The notes: a model not told the origin generated them from the letters alone. Shown: positions 26,458 to 37,001, counted from the first letter of the stretch. The stretch is DNA of 64,000 nucleotides from Methylicorpusculum oleiharenae (GCF_009828925.2 NZ_WUTY02000001.1:2572492-2636491); one strand, 5' to 3'. A program made the numbers and translations.

Positions 26458-29301
26458 ATGAAATCGCCAAAACTGCTTCGGACTGAAATTCATGCACTGC
26501 GTGGGCGCGTCGAGGAAATTCGAGACCTACTCGTCCGCAAGGTACAGAACACCAACGAACCAGCCTGGGGCATTGGCAAGGACTGTGCGCGTGCGGCCGA
26601 GTTGCTCAGTTCGTTGCTCACCAACCAGGTTGTTCCTGAAAACTATCGCGTCGCTGTCGTAGGCCGTTTCAAAGCGGGGAAATCATCATTCGTGAACGAA
26701 CTGCTTGGCGCACGACTAGCAGGAGAGGATACGAGTCCTGAGACGGCGGCCGTCACCACGTTCCGTCACGGTAACGCTGTAAAGGCGACGATCAGGTTTG
26801 TAGGGCGCGAATCATGGGATGCCATTAAGAGTCTCCATAAGGAAGATGCAAAGCATGTCGATGCCCACCGTGTGAAGATGTGGGAGAGTTTTATCGACAA
26901 GCCCCGCAAGAACAGCGATGGCAAGATCATCGAGGTATTCGATCTTTCTGGACTTGAAAAGATATACGTGAAGCCGGGCGGGCACAGCATTGAAATCTTG
27001 CTCGGTAAGTCTGATGACAAGTCGGCAGAAAATGCGTTCCGCAAAAAGCTGAAGGAATTCACTTCGGGGACTCGACCACTGCACTGCCTCGTCGAAAGAA
27101 TTGAAATTGCATCGCCTGCGCCGATTCTTGATGAAGGTGTTTTACTCATCGATACACCCGGTCTGGATGACACAGAACGGTTCCGCGTCAGCCTCACTGA
27201 AAAGGCTGTCGAGGATGTCGATGCCGTTTTATTTCTCACCAAGTCCGGCGTGGCTTATGGTCAGTCAGAAAAGGACTTTCTGCTTACACTCCTCCGAAAG
27301 GGTACGGTCAAACAACTCATTTTTGTAATCACGCAGGTTGATCAAACTTACGAACAGCATCTCAGAAATGCGGACTCCAACGACGAAGACCCAGAATCCA
27401 TAACGTCCAGAATTCGATACGAAGAACAACGGATTCGCGATGAAATCGAGAAAACGCTTAACGAATTGAGTGGCGAGGATTCCCCAGCGATGCGGCGCTA
27501 TCGTGAGCAGCTTGGGGTCGTCGGGCTGGCATTTACCTCCGCAGCCAATCATCGTGACGCAAAGGCCGGGAAGCATATCGAGCATCGAATCCACGAGGAT
27601 GATCCTGGTGGAATCGAACGGATGAAGAAGCAACTGCTTCAACTTCTGTCCACCGAATCACGCTTAGCTCTGGTTGCCCACAACATTGCCGGTGGCACAA
27701 AATCCGTACTGGAAGAACTCCTTACGATTGTTGCGAACCGCCGAGCAGCATTGCGCGACATCAAGGATGGGGAGGTGGCTGAACAAAGGCTTGCCATCTT
27801 TCGCGTCGAGTTTGAATCTGCTCGGGATCGATTTCAACTTGCAGCCGTTGAGCAAGTCGCCGTCCTCAAGCAGAATCTCGATGCGCGCAGGAAGCAGAAC
27901 AATCACATTATCGAAACGATAGGACTTCTGGCAGAGCGAGAACTTGACAGCTTCCAGTTGAACGACGTTGGCAAACACTGGCGGACACGGAGGTCGGGTA
28001 GTTGGGGGTACATGCACGATCTCCAGTCGCGCGTAGCCAACCGGATATTTCCCAAAGTTCAGCAGATCCTTTCGGAAATGACTGAGCAATTTGCTACCTT
28101 CGTTGGTCTCTTCGAGAAGCACTTAGCGACCTTGTCACACACTAGCGAAAACATTGCAAGCAATTTAGACCTTGGAACAAACCTGCCGTTCGACCTGACT
28201 AAGACGCTCTTAGGATCGCTGGATAAATCTCTCAAAGCTGCCAACGATCTCATTACGAGCGAAGAACAACAGATAGTCTCATTCCTCGACGATTTTGTTT
28301 CGGAAGAGGTTGAAAACAAGATTTCAGCGGCACGAGAAAGTGTTTCCGATATTTTTGGACGGGGTACGACTTATCAGCAATCTCGGGAGGTCCGCGCTTT
28401 CTACACGGAGGTCAAGCGCCTTCTTCAAGAAGCGCTTACCGCCCACCTAGTTTTTCGTAGTGGCGCGTTTGGTGACTTTCTCATGGTGGAGGCTGAAGGT
28501 GTTCCGCGAAATGCGCTTAGCGAAGTCCAGGCTACCCTTGCTAACGCGGAACAAGATATTCGCGCAGCAGCAACCTCAACGATCGGCGGGCAAAGGGAAG
28601 CATTCGATCAGGAAAGCAATTTGCTGTCTGCCGAACTGATTAAGATTATTGATTCCTGTGCTCGACTTCTTGGTGAAGTTGCTGAGCCAGCTGCCATTGC
28701 GGTTCAGTCAAACGTCACGTTGCCAAAGAGTTCATCGCCTGTTCAATCTGTCGAAGAGGGGGATGCGGTCAGCGGTGAATGGTTTGACGAAATCCAACAC
28801 CGTGCCACGGAAACATTTACCCGGTTTCGCTTGAATGATGGCGACAGCAGTTGGCCAATGGATAAGATTTTCGCCCCAGCACTAATTGGCGGGAGCTTGC
28901 GCATTGCGTTGATCGACCCATATCTTGGGGCACCTCACCAAATCCGCAATTTGAAAGAGTTTCTGCTGGTGGCTGCCGAGGCCGCCCGACCCAAAGAAAT
29001 TCTCGTCCTGACAACAGGTACATGGGAGGAAGGGGCCGCAACAAATGTCAGGGTCATGGCGGAAGTCGGCGATGATCTTTTCAGAAACTTCGGTACTACC
29101 CTGACAATCAAGGTCGACCCGACCATCCACGATCGTTGTGTCGTGTGTGACCATGGAGTTCTCTTCAAACTCGGTCGCGGGCTGGATATTTACAAGCCGG
29201 CCACTGGATTGGCGTCACATCGACCTGCAAGTCGCCGTGTCCGCAGAACGGAAATCGACGTGTTCACCATTCCAGGGTTTGTAAGCAAGAGCAAGCAGTG
29301 A
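26458..29301 (+). CDS. Dynamin-like GTPase with MIT_C-like C-terminal domain
   Basis: 947 residues. GTPase motifs: G1 GRFKAGKSS (69-77), G3 DTPGLDD (from D232) and G4 TQVD (292-295). Long helical stalk regions follow (about 400-800). The last 150 residues contain IDPYLG, IHDRCVVCDHGV, LGRGLDIYKP (G906-D910) and TEIDVF, which match the pattern of MIT_C, the phospholipase-D-like membrane-binding domain of MITD1-type proteins. Bacterial dynamin-like proteins remodel membranes and some protect against phage. Upstream and downstream attC-like sites make this a cassette of about 3.1 kb, unusually large. The start is the ATG after AAGGAAAA; no second dynamin partner is adjacent. Confidence 0.85.
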   Translation: MKSPKLLRTEIHALRGRVEEIRDLLVRKVQNTNEPAWGIGKDCARAAELLSSLLTNQVVPENYRVAVVGRFKAGKSSFVNELLGARLAGEDTSPETAAVTTFRHGNAVKATIRFVGRESWDAIKSLHKEDAKHVDAHRVKMWESFIDKPRKNSDGKIIEVFDLSGLEKIYVKPGGHSIEILLGKSDDKSAENAFRKKLKEFTSGTRPLHCLVERIEIASPAPILDEGVLLIDTPGLDDTERFRVSLTEKAVEDVDAVLFLTKSGVAYGQSEKDFLLTLLRKGTVKQLIFVITQVDQTYEQHLRNADSNDEDPESITSRIRYEEQRIRDEIEKTLNELSGEDSPAMRRYREQLGVVGLAFTSAANHRDAKAGKHIEHRIHEDDPGGIERMKKQLLQLLSTESRLALVAHNIAGGTKSVLEELLTIVANRRAALRDIKDGEVAEQRLAIFRVEFESARDRFQLAAVEQVAVLKQNLDARRKQNNHIIETIGLLAERELDSFQLNDVGKHWRTRRSGSWGYMHDLQSRVANRIFPKVQQILSEMTEQFATFVGLFEKHLATLSHTSENIASNLDLGTNLPFDLTKTLLGSLDKSLKAANDLITSEEQQIVSFLDDFVSEEVENKISAARESVSDIFGRGTTYQQSREVRAFYTEVKRLLQEALTAHLVFRSGAFGDFLMVEAEGVPRNALSEVQATLANAEQDIRAAATSTIGGQREAFDQESNLLSAELIKIIDSCARLLGEVAEPAAIAVQSNVTLPKSSSPVQSVEEGDAVSGEWFDEIQHRATETFTRFRLNDGDSSWPMDKIFAPALIGGSLRIALIDPYLGAPHQIRNLKEFLLVAAEAARPKEILVLTTGTWEEGAATNVRVMAEVGDDLFRNFGTTLTIKVDPTIHDRCVVCDHGVLFKLGRGLDIYKPATGLASHRPASRRVRRTEIDVFTIPGFVSKSKQ

Positions 29302-29349
29302 GCATGGCTTCGTATGGTCACTCTCATTGCACGGTCTTTGCTGCCTGTG

Positions 29350-29419
29350 GCCCAACCCGGCAGTCCACACGGACGCTAAGCGATAAAGCCGCGCAGCGCC
29401 GGTTATTTCTACGTTAGGG
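29350..29419 (+). other. attC-like site 6
   Basis: GCCCAAC and GTTAGGG boxes enclose CCGGC ... GCGCAGCGCCGGTTA, the best-formed of the sites. It lies 48 bases after the GTPase stop and ends the cassette array; the right box touches repeat copy B. Confidence 0.85.
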
Positions 29420-29500
29420 GCAAGGTTTCAGGTCTTGAATTTTGCAAATACGTGCTTGCATAAACTAGGCTTGATGCAAATTACAAGACCTGATCCTATC
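29418..29500. repeat. Palindromic dispersed repeat, copy B
   Basis: Same sequence and direction as copy A (24274-24357), with arms at 29429-29446 and 29475-29492. It begins exactly at the last attC box. From here to 29747 I see no gene. Confidence 0.8.
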
Positions 29501-29747
29501 AATTATTAATTGCCTTTGTATTTCCCATTCTTTTGCTTTATCTTTGTTCATGGCGTTTCTGAATAATGCTATTATTTGATATCAAGAATCTTATTTCAGC
29601 AGAGAACGCCACTTCTCTTCAAGTCGGGCTACACCAGATTTAGCTATAGCTCTTAAGCTAGCCTAAACTGGCTCAATATGGGCTATTTTTGAGAAGTAAA
29701 AATTAAGCTAGAAGTCTTATTGGATAGCGCATTCAGCAAAAGTCTAT

Positions 29748-29780
29748 GGGAATTTAGTGTCATTTATTTAAACTCACCCA
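29748..29780. repeat. Solo end related to the MITE-like element
   Basis: GGGAATTTAGTGTCATTTAT then TTAAACTCACCCA, nearly the same as the right end at 18569-18601. No matching left end was found nearby. Confidence 0.5.
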
Positions 29781-29980
29781 AAATTGTTTCCACTATTTTG
29801 GTTTGTATCTGAATATAATTTGCTTAAAACTTTTTCCGCTGAATTTTTATGAGCCCAATTCGGAGCTCCTTCCCCTTGAGCCAGTTTCTCTGTGCAATGC
29901 TTAATCATAAGCTTTAATGCAGCTTCCATCATGATGCACTCACTATCATTCAATGTAAGTCTATATACGTAGGTGGTCAT
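29774..29980 (-). CDS. Small hypothetical protein
   Basis: 68 residues, MTTYVYRLTLNDSECIMMEA, with a central helix ALKLMIKHCTEKL and the AHKNSAEKVLSKL segment. I recall similar small proteins (strand followed by helices) in other bacteria, without known function. The stop codon lies inside the solo MITE-like end, so the C-terminus may have been altered. No partner gene. Confidence 0.6.
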   Translation of the reverse strand: MTTYVYRLTLNDSECIMMEAALKLMIKHCTEKLAQGEGAPNWAHKNSAEKVLSKLYSDTNQNSGNNFG

Positions 29981-30021
29981 AATTTTTCCATTCGTCGTTT
30001 TTGATACAATGTATATGCTAA

Positions 30022-30279
30022 TTTAAACACAAGGCCAATGCGGCAATTGAGAATTTAAAGTGTCAAGGAAATATCCTTGAGTATAGAATTGTTCCCATAA
30101 AGGGCTCTTCAAAGGACATTCCTCTGCCTGGAATTCTAACGAATCGGCCGCCTTTCTCGACCCATAGAATAGTCCGATTCAAATGCGTTATGTGCCGAAT
30201 TCAATGGGAAGGACCCGAGGCGGGCGGTAATTGTTGTCCAAAATGTCATGAACATCTTTACACTACAATTATAAAATAA
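30022..30279 (+). pseudogene. Open frame with zinc-ribbon cysteines but no normal start
   Basis: 85 codons open, ending VRFKCVMCRIQWEGPE ... CCPKCHEHLYTTIIK. CxxC followed by CxxC is a plausible zinc ribbon. There is no ATG, GTG or TTG in frame, and an ATG upstream is followed by a stop after five codons. It probably is the tail of a broken small gene. It faces the end of the res gene. Confidence 0.4.
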
Positions 30280-30304
30280 CATTACCAATAACCATCGACC
30301 CTGC

Positions 30305-33300
30305 CTACTTCACCAACCCCATCAACTGCCCATAACTATCCACCACTTCATACTTCACTTGCTCCGACGTGATCTTCGAGAAGAACTTTCGGGCGCATTC
30401 AATTTTCGATTGTTCTATCGCTCTTAACTCCATCGACGACATAGATCCCTTGGTTTCGGCGATGAAGTAAATATGCTTGACCGTGCCTTCCTTGAAAGAA
30501 ATAGCCCAATCCGGATTGTATTCACCTACCGGAGTCGGAATAAAAAAGCCTCTCGGTAGTTTTGCATAGACGACCACTTCCTCGCTGATATCTAACGCTT
30601 TAGCAAATTCACGTTCGATCTTGGAATCGGTGACGACGTAATCGTAGATATGCCGGTTTAGTTTTTCGCCGGCCTTGGTGATGTCGATCCTTTGCTGATT
30701 CTGGGTAAAAATATCGGTGCTGTGGCTTTCGGTAATTTCGTCGTAGGACAGATGTTCGATGATGACGGTGGCTTTTTGTTCGTTGATCAAGCGTGCGGCC
30801 TTGGCAATAAAGTCTTCCGGATTGATCGTGAATTGATGAAACGTGTCCTGTTTGATCCCTTGCAGAATGCTGCCGACCGTTTTGCGGGTCAGTTGAGTGG
30901 CTTCGGTAAGTTTGCCGATCAAGTCGTACTTCACAGCAGAATGCACCGAATTATTCAGTTTGCCGGTTTCGGTTCTGCCGGTCACGAACGTTTCACCGGC
31001 TTTTAACGCATCGTAAGTGACATCTTCTTTTTGTTCGCCGGTCGCTACGGTGTACAGCAAGTGGCTGACTTTCAGCTCAGCGTTCAGGGCAGGGATGCAC
31101 TTTTTAACCAGCTCCTTGCTATCAAAATCCACAGCATAAGCCGCTTTGCGATTGATCTTTTCCCACAGCGCCTTAAATTCCTTCTTATCGAAGTTGTCGT
31201 TCAGTGGATTGAGCTTGGCTTTGCGATCATCCTCAATCGTTGGTAGAGACGCGTTGGTAAACACGCTGTCGATCAGTTCAAATACCTGCGTCGCATAGGG
31301 AGTCAGTTCGGCGGGTAGATCTGCCAAATTGCCGGTTTCCTTGGCTTCGTGATAAGCCGGAGCAATTTTGTCTTCGGCATCGGTGTAATCGTTTTTCAGT
31401 AGATATTTGTAAATATGCTTCGCCAGTTGCGGCGTCACTTCGACATCGCCATCGGCAGTACGCAGCACCTTGCCGGTAAAATATTTCTCATCGGCCACAC
31501 GCGGACGGGCCGACAAAGCATTGCTGAGTTCGCTTTGCAGTCCTGAAACAAACTCGGTATAGCTGTCGCTGGTTACGACACTCAGTACATTGATTTGATG
31601 CACGGTTGCCGGGTGATCCATACGTTCGCCAATTTGATTGACGCAAAGCCGCATGCCGCGCCCAACTTCCTGCCGACGGGTTGTGGTATTGTCGCTGTGC
31701 TTCAAGGTGCAGATCACAAACACATTGGGATTATCCCAGCCTTCACGTAAAGCCGAATGAGAAAAGATAAAACGCACCGGCTCGGACAGTGACAATAGCC
31801 GCTCTTTGTTCTTCAGGATCAAATCATAGGCATCGACATCGTCGGTTTCGCTGGATTTTTTCCCGGTTTCCGGATCAATTAAGCGTTTGCTTTTCTTATC
31901 GATTGAAAAGTAACCCTGATGGGTTTTGCCGGGAGAAATGCCACGCAAATAATCGTTATAGGGGTTGTCGTCCAAGCTAAGCACTTCATTGAGCTTTAAC
32001 TGATATTCTTCTTCAAAGATTTGCGCATATTCACCGGTTGATTCGCCCGCTGCATCGTATTGCCGATACTTCGCAACCGAGTCGATAAAAAACAGTGTCA
32101 AGGTCTTGATGCCTTGCTGATACAGCACCTGTTCTTTTTCGAAATGGGCTTTGATGGCTTCGCGGATTTGAATGCGGCGCAAGGCGGATTCGTCTAAATC
32201 GCCGGTTGCTTCGCCAACCACCAATTCAACGCCATTGGTAAAGCTCAATGTTTGGGTGTTAGCATTAATATCTGAGACCACAAAGCCTTTGTACTGATCC
32301 AGATTGCCGGAAAGCTCAAACAAGTTATCGCCTTTGTTGAGCTTGCGCAACACCCGCTTGATACCGCTGGATTGCTTGATTTCCAGTTCAACACTGACCA
32401 CCGGCGGCTTGGTTTTGGAAATATCGACACCGCCCAAATACAAATAGGCATTGGTGCCTGCCAGATTCTTCAACGAAATGCCGCGTACCTGGATTTTCTT
32501 GACCAGTTTTTGGTTATACGCATCCAGCGCATCGAGTCGATGGATTTTGTTGTATTCGGTTTTGTGGGTTGCCGAATAACGCAAAATCATCAACGGATTA
32601 AATTCCTTCAACGACTCCAGCGTCTTGGTGCCCTCCATCTTCTGCGGTTCATCCAAAATCAGAATCGGGCGATTGCTCTTAATCACATCAATCGGCTTTC
32701 GGGACTGAAAATCGTCCAATTCCACATTGATCCGCCGCGCATCTTTACCGGTAGCATTAAACGCCTGGACATTGATCACCATCACGTTAATACCGGCATC
32801 CGACGAAAAGCTTTCCAGGTTATGCAATTGCTTGGAGTTATAGATAAAAAACCGGGCTTTCTTGCCGTAGTTTTCCAGAAAGTGCTCAGCGGTAATTTGC
32901 AGGGTTTTATAAACGCCTTCTCTTATCGCAATACTGGGGACCACGATGATGAACTTGCTCCAGCCATAGCGTTTATTAAGCTCGAACAGGGTTTTGATAT
33001 AGCAATACGTCTTCCCGGTACCAGTCTCCATCTCTATATCCAGATTGATAGTGCAGCCGGTTTTCTTATCGACTACCACCGCATCGGAAATGGGCAGATT
33101 TTGCCGGCGCTGCACGGCGCGAATATTCTCCAACAACTGTGTCTGACTGTGCGCAATCGCCTCGTTGCGAAATCCCGCATGCTCCAATAAGCCATCCTGC
33201 GATTGACCGTGGGCACTGCGGCCGGGGTCAATTTGATATTTAAAGCCGCTGCTGTAAGTTTGTCCGGCAAAACACTCGACCACGGCATCAACCGCATGAG

Positions 33301-33334
33301 ATTGGTATGCTTGCTTCTTAAATTTGAGTTTCAT
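30305..33334 (-). CDS. res: Type III restriction enzyme Res subunit
   Basis: 1009 residues. SF2 helicase: motif I ETGTGKT (103-109), motif [11 protein letters not shown], and motif [10 protein letters not shown] after [18 protein letters not shown]. The C-terminal nuclease has PDWA (D942) and AETKG (E960, K962), the PD-(D/E)xK triad. The N-terminus [18 protein letters not shown] is typical. Res cleaves DNA after ATP-driven communication between two Mod-bound sites. Unlike ordinary mod-res pairs, two genes (DUF4276 and ATPase) lie between it and mod. Its start overlaps the DUF4276 stop by four bases. All key residues are present. Confidence 0.93.
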   Translation of the reverse strand: MKLKFKKQAYQSHAVDAVVECFAGQTYSSGFKYQIDPGRSAHGQSQDGLLEHAGFRNEAIAHSQTQLLENIRAVQRRQNLPISDAVVVDKKTGCTINLDIEMETGTGKTYCYIKTLFELNKRYGWSKFIIVVPSIAIREGVYKTLQITAEHFLENYGKKARFFIYNSKQLHNLESFSSDAGINVMVINVQAFNATGKDARRINVELDDFQSRKPIDVIKSNRPILILDEPQKMEGTKTLESLKEFNPLMILRYSATHKTEYNKIHRLDALDAYNQKLVKKIQVRGISLKNLAGTNAYLYLGGVDISKTKPPVVSVELEIKQSSGIKRVLRKLNKGDNLFELSGNLDQYKGFVVSDINANTQTLSFTNGVELVVGEATGDLDESALRRIQIREAIKAHFEKEQVLYQQGIKTLTLFFIDSVAKYRQYDAAGESTGEYAQIFEEEYQLKLNEVLSLDDNPYNDYLRGISPGKTHQGYFSIDKKSKRLIDPETGKKSSETDDVDAYDLILKNKERLLSLSEPVRFIFSHSALREGWDNPNVFVICTLKHSDNTTTRRQEVGRGMRLCVNQIGERMDHPATVHQINVLSVVTSDSYTEFVSGLQSELSNALSARPRVADEKYFTGKVLRTADGDVEVTPQLAKHIYKYLLKNDYTDAEDKIAPAYHEAKETGNLADLPAELTPYATQVFELIDSVFTNASLPTIEDDRKAKLNPLNDNFDKKEFKALWEKINRKAAYAVDFDSKELVKKCIPALNAELKVSHLLYTVATGEQKEDVTYDALKAGETFVTGRTETGKLNNSVHSAVKYDLIGKLTEATQLTRKTVGSILQGIKQDTFHQFTINPEDFIAKAARLINEQKATVIIEHLSYDEITESHSTDIFTQNQQRIDITKAGEKLNRHIYDYVVTDSKIEREFAKALDISEEVVVYAKLPRGFFIPTPVGEYNPDWAISFKEGTVKHIYFIAETKGSMSSMELRAIEQSKIECARKFFSKITSEQVKYEVVDSYGQLMGLVK

Positions 33335-33900
33335 GCGATCATTCCAAGCAGTTTGTCGATACCTGCTAACAATACATTGAAACTATGGGAATTGTTGGAT
33401 CCATCAATCTTCAGGTGAGGCCCTATCTCCCTGGAGCCGGAAACCTTTTGATACCTTCTATCTGTCAGTTTAAACAGTTCCTCTGATGCGTTCGAAAGCA
33501 AATCAGGCGTACGGAATTTTTTAACGTTCTGTTTTTTGGCAAGGTTTGGCATGTTAAGCCCATCCTCAACAGCCTTGAGGTCACCCAAATAAAAACTTTC
33601 CAATTCCGTACAAGCAATTCTCACGACAGTAGAATCTTGCTTTCCGGTAGCCATCACTTTCTCCATGAGACGATTTTTAATCATCACGCAGTCGCCGCTG
33701 TCTTTATCGCGCATGACTAAAAAAGCGGAATTGGGCTGGTTCCAACCTTTCAATCGGCGTTCCAACTGCTTTTCCAAATCCTGTTTCCCTTCAAAGACAA
33801 TATATTTTACGGCAATCTCAGCCGGTAATAGCCTTGGCAAAATCCCCTTCAACATTTCTGCTGCTGAAGGTTCTTCCAGCAAAAAAACCAGATAAGTCAT
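33331..33900 (-). CDS. DUF4276 (Toprim-like) protein
   Basis: 189 residues beginning [18 protein letters not shown]9/E10 after the first strand and D65, D67, D70 in [10 protein letters not shown] form an acidic layout like Toprim domains; ELESFYLGD is another DUF4276 signature. It is translationally coupled on both sides (four-base overlaps) to the ATPase and res genes. An SMC/OLD-like ATPase paired with a Toprim-like nuclease recalls PARIS (AriA-AriB) and OLD-family systems, so it may be the effector nuclease of such a pair. This is inference; DUF4276 has no established activity that I know of. Confidence 0.82.
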   Translation of the reverse strand: MTYLVFLLEEPSAAEMLKGILPRLLPAEIAVKYIVFEGKQDLEKQLERRLKGWNQPNSAFLVMRDKDSGDCVMIKNRLMEKVMATGKQDSTVVRIACTELESFYLGDLKAVEDGLNMPNLAKKQNVKKFRTPDLLSNASEELFKLTDRRYQKVSGSREIGPHLKIDGSNNSHSFNVLLAGIDKLLGMIA

Positions 33901-35084
33901 TCAGGATCAACTCCATCAAAAAATCCTTGTTTCCAGAGGTAACCCATTTGATCGCCATCTTTCATGTAGGCGGCAATTTGCTCATCTTGAGAGGCCCTTT
34001 TTATCTGAGTGTAACCGTTTTGTTTAACCAACCAAAACACTTCTTCAAGTTGCGTGGCGTTCAAAAAATCAGGCGAATGTGTGGAAACAAACACTTGACC
34101 ACCTCGCAGTGAATAAGCTCTAAACTCTTCGGCCAATTCCCACAACAACTTTGGATAGAGTTGATTTTCCGGCTCTTCAACGCATAACAATGGATGTGGG
34201 ATTGGATCGTAAAGCAGCGTTAAATAAGCCAGCATTTTTATCGTACCGTCGGAAACATACCTGGCTAAAAAAGGATCTTCAAAGGCGCCGTCTTGAAACT
34301 TCAACAGCACTCGGCCTTCTTCTGTAGTCTTTGTCTCGACACTAGTAATGCCGGGGACACGATGTTTAATTTTTGAAATGATTTCGTTAAAAGCACTTCG
34401 GTGAAACTGATATAAATACTGGATGAACAGAGATAAGTTTTCTCCTTCGCGGGATAAATGATCAGCGAAGCCCGCTTCTTGTTCGGGCCTTGCCTTACTG
34501 ATATGAAAGTCTGAAACATGCCAGTTTTCAATCAGATTTCCGAGCGCCACCACGGCTGGAAAGCGCTCGAATTGTGCAAGGCCTTTAACCGCGAGTATAT
34601 CGGGAGATTTAAGTGATTGTTCTTCCCGTTTCAATTCATTGACATCACGGACAGACTCCAGCTCATTCGTCACCGCAACACCTTTACCTTCAGAGAAATC
34701 CAGGAAGTGCCAGGGTTGTCCACCACTGCCACGCCTATATTTCAATATTTCACGTTCAACTACAGGCTTGCCATGCTGTTCGTTTATTTGAAGAAAATAG
34801 GTTATCAGGGGGCTGTCGGGCTTATCTCGAAATTTAATTTCAATTTCAATGGGCTCTTGGCTGTTTCGAGTCCTCACCTCTCTAAAGCCTCGGTTTCCAC
34901 CTTGTTTGATCAGCGCCGTGGTTACGTTGGTGGTAAGAGCATCTTTTAAAAAACCAAAAACGTTAAAGAGGGTACTTTTACCCGTACCATTGGCACCGAC
35001 AATCACGCAAAAGCTGGGAATATCCAGCATTTCAACATCCTTGAAGGCTTTAAAGTTTTTTATCCGCAAGGTTTCGATTTTCAT
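33897..35084 (-). CDS. OLD/SMC-like AAA ATPase (AAA_21 type)
   Basis: 395 residues. Walker A GANGTGKST (30-38), ABC-like Walker B with LLCVEEPENQLYP (E303/E304) and the H-loop VFVSTHSPDFLNA. No nuclease domain of its own, but the overlapping downstream gene is Toprim-like. Such ATPase plus Toprim pairs sense phage proteins in defence systems. Start chosen by RBS-like GGAAAAACC and the standard MKIETLRIKNFKAF opening. It lies 12 bases after mod in a six-gene operon, where it may guard against restriction inhibitors. Confidence 0.88.
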   Translation of the reverse strand: MKIETLRIKNFKAFKDVEMLDIPSFCVIVGANGTGKSTLFNVFGFLKDALTTNVTTALIKQGGNRGFREVRTRNSQEPIEIEIKFRDKPDSPLITYFLQINEQHGKPVVEREILKYRRGSGGQPWHFLDFSEGKGVAVTNELESVRDVNELKREEQSLKSPDILAVKGLAQFERFPAVVALGNLIENWHVSDFHISKARPEQEAGFADHLSREGENLSLFIQYLYQFHRSAFNEIISKIKHRVPGITSVETKTTEEGRVLLKFQDGAFEDPFLARYVSDGTIKMLAYLTLLYDPIPHPLLCVEEPENQLYPKLLWELAEEFRAYSLRGGQVFVSTHSPDFLNATQLEEVFWLVKQNGYTQIKRASQDEQIAAYMKDGDQMGYLWKQGFFDGVDPE

Positions 35085-35096
35085 GGTTTTTCCTTC

Positions 35097-36983
35097 TCAG
35101 ATTGTCTTTATTTCCGTGCTGGGCGACAGCAGCTTGAAGATTTGTTCGATGTTGATTTTGACGCTGTCGCTGGCGAAACCGGCATCACGGAACACCACGC
35201 GCATCGGTTGGCGGACCGCGAGTTGCTTGACGAAGTCTTCGGTAATGCCGCCGGTGTCGTCGAAGCAGGCGGCGAGGGCGTTGCCATCAACAAACAGTAC
35301 CGATAAGCCAGCAATGGTTTCGCGGGTAATCGGCAGGCTTAGATCCACACCCCAATCCAGCAACACTTGAAACAACAAGTCCTCTTCAGTGCGATCCACG
35401 CGGACGTTATCGACGAAGTTGAACAAGTCACCCTGTTTCAGCGCATCCGGAGTGTAGTAGATGTCGTTCATGTTGGAACTATCGACTTTCAATACGCGGA
35501 AGCCAACGTCTAATTGGTCTATACCGGGTTTATCGGCGTTGTCTTGTTTGATTTTTTGTCCGGCGCGGCGAATGCGTTCTTTGCCGATTTCGGCTATGGT
35601 TTTATAACCAGCTCTGTAAGCTTCGGTCTTCTTATCGCAAATTTCTGGTAGTTGAACCATGATGAATTTTCTCTTGCCACCATCTTCAGCGTTGAGCTGC
35701 ATTACTGTGTGGGCGGTAGTGGCTGAGCCAGAGAAGAAATCGAGAATCAAATCATCGAATTGCGAAGCGTGCTCAAGAACTCTTTTTATGAGAGATATTG
35801 GTTTCGGATTATTAAAAATCTTTTTCCCCAATAACTCTTCTAAGTTTTGGGTTCCTTGATCGGTATTCCCGGCATATTCATGCCCCCAAAAATTGATTGG
35901 TGTTAAACCTCGCGCCTCAGATAAAAACATCTTAATGGAAGGAACATCCTGTGTCCTATTAATTCCCCAATACAGGAGATTCTCGGAAGCTAATCGCTCA
36001 AATTCACTTTTTGATCTTCGCCATGCGTTAGTTGTTGGATTTGTAATATTTTTTGTAAACGGATTTTGAATTGGATAACAGAGGTTTGGCCTTTCTTGAG
36101 GAGAAGCTGGATTTAGGAATGACGCACCCTTCCATGGGCCTCGTGGATCATTGTCAGGATTTGTATAACGAGCATCTGCTTCGTCCGATCTTGGCAACAG
36201 ATTTACAACAAACGATTCTGACTTTGAGTAAACAATAATGTGCTCAACAACAGTCGTAAAATCAACAGTATTATTACTTCTTGTATACCTTTTTTGCCAT
36301 GCAATATCAGCCTCAAAATTTTCTTCGCCAAAAATCTCATCACAAAGTCTTCTAAGATTTGCAATTTCACCATCATCAATCGAGATAAAGATAACCCCAT
36401 CATCCTGCAATAAATTCCTAGCCAGTTTCAAGCGCGTATACATCATAGTCAACCAGTCAGAATGAAACCGTCCATTCGATTCATTGTTCGCAACTAAGCG
36501 ATTCCCCACTTCATCTTTCTGATTAGACCGCTGTAAATAGGCGGCGTTATCCTCGGCAAAATCATCTTCATAAATAAAGTCATTACCCGTGTTATACGGC
36601 GGATCGATATAAATCAACTTGACCTTGCCCAAATAAGTCTCTTGCAGCAGTTTCAGTGCATCCAGATTGTCGCCCTCGATATACAGGTTTTGCGTGGTGT
36701 CGAAATCGACACTTTCTTCGCGGCAGGGGCGCAAGGTTTTGGCAATGGGTGCATTGGCGGTCAACAGCGCTTCTCGCTTGCCGGGCCAATTCAATTGATA
36801 ACGTTCTTGCGGACCTTCGACAAGCGAGCTGGACAGTTCCTGTTTCAATAAATCAAAGTCAATCGCCCGTTTGAGTTGGCCTTGAGCATCCAGGCTTTCC
36901 GTGACGCAGTTGGGGAATAACTCGGCGAGCTTGACGATGTTGGCATCGGTAAAGTCCGGCGTATGCAGTTTCAATTTGTCCAT
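35097..36983 (-). CDS. mod: Type III DNA methyltransferase Mod subunit
   Basis: 628 residues. Catalytic DPPY at 127-130 (IYIDPPYNTGNDF) precedes the SAM-binding DFFSGS at 415-420, the beta-class order of type III Mod enzymes. The region between (about 190-390) holds the target recognition domain. It methylates adenine at an asymmetric site and gives Res its specificity. Preceded by the DUF4391 gene (18-base gap) and followed by the ATPase gene. The recognition sequence cannot be read from this alone. Confidence 0.93.
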   Translation of the reverse strand: MDKLKLHTPDFTDANIVKLAELFPNCVTESLDAQGQLKRAIDFDLLKQELSSSLVEGPQERYQLNWPGKREALLTANAPIAKTLRPCREESVDFDTTQNLYIEGDNLDALKLLQETYLGKVKLIYIDPPYNTGNDFIYEDDFAEDNAAYLQRSNQKDEVGNRLVANNESNGRFHSDWLTMMYTRLKLARNLLQDDGVIFISIDDGEIANLRRLCDEIFGEENFEADIAWQKRYTRSNNTVDFTTVVEHIIVYSKSESFVVNLLPRSDEADARYTNPDNDPRGPWKGASFLNPASPQERPNLCYPIQNPFTKNITNPTTNAWRRSKSEFERLASENLLYWGINRTQDVPSIKMFLSEARGLTPINFWGHEYAGNTDQGTQNLEELLGKKIFNNPKPISLIKRVLEHASQFDDLILDFFSGSATTAHTVMQLNAEDGGKRKFIMVQLPEICDKKTEAYRAGYKTIAEIGKERIRRAGQKIKQDNADKPGIDQLDVGFRVLKVDSSNMNDIYYTPDALKQGDLFNFVDNVRVDRTEEDLLFQVLLDWGVDLSLPITRETIAGLSVLFVDGNALAACFDDTGGITEDFVKQLAVRQPMRVVFRDAGFASDSVKINIEQIFKLLSPSTEIKTI

Positions 36984-37001
36984 GTGGGGTGTTTCTCGGT
37001 A

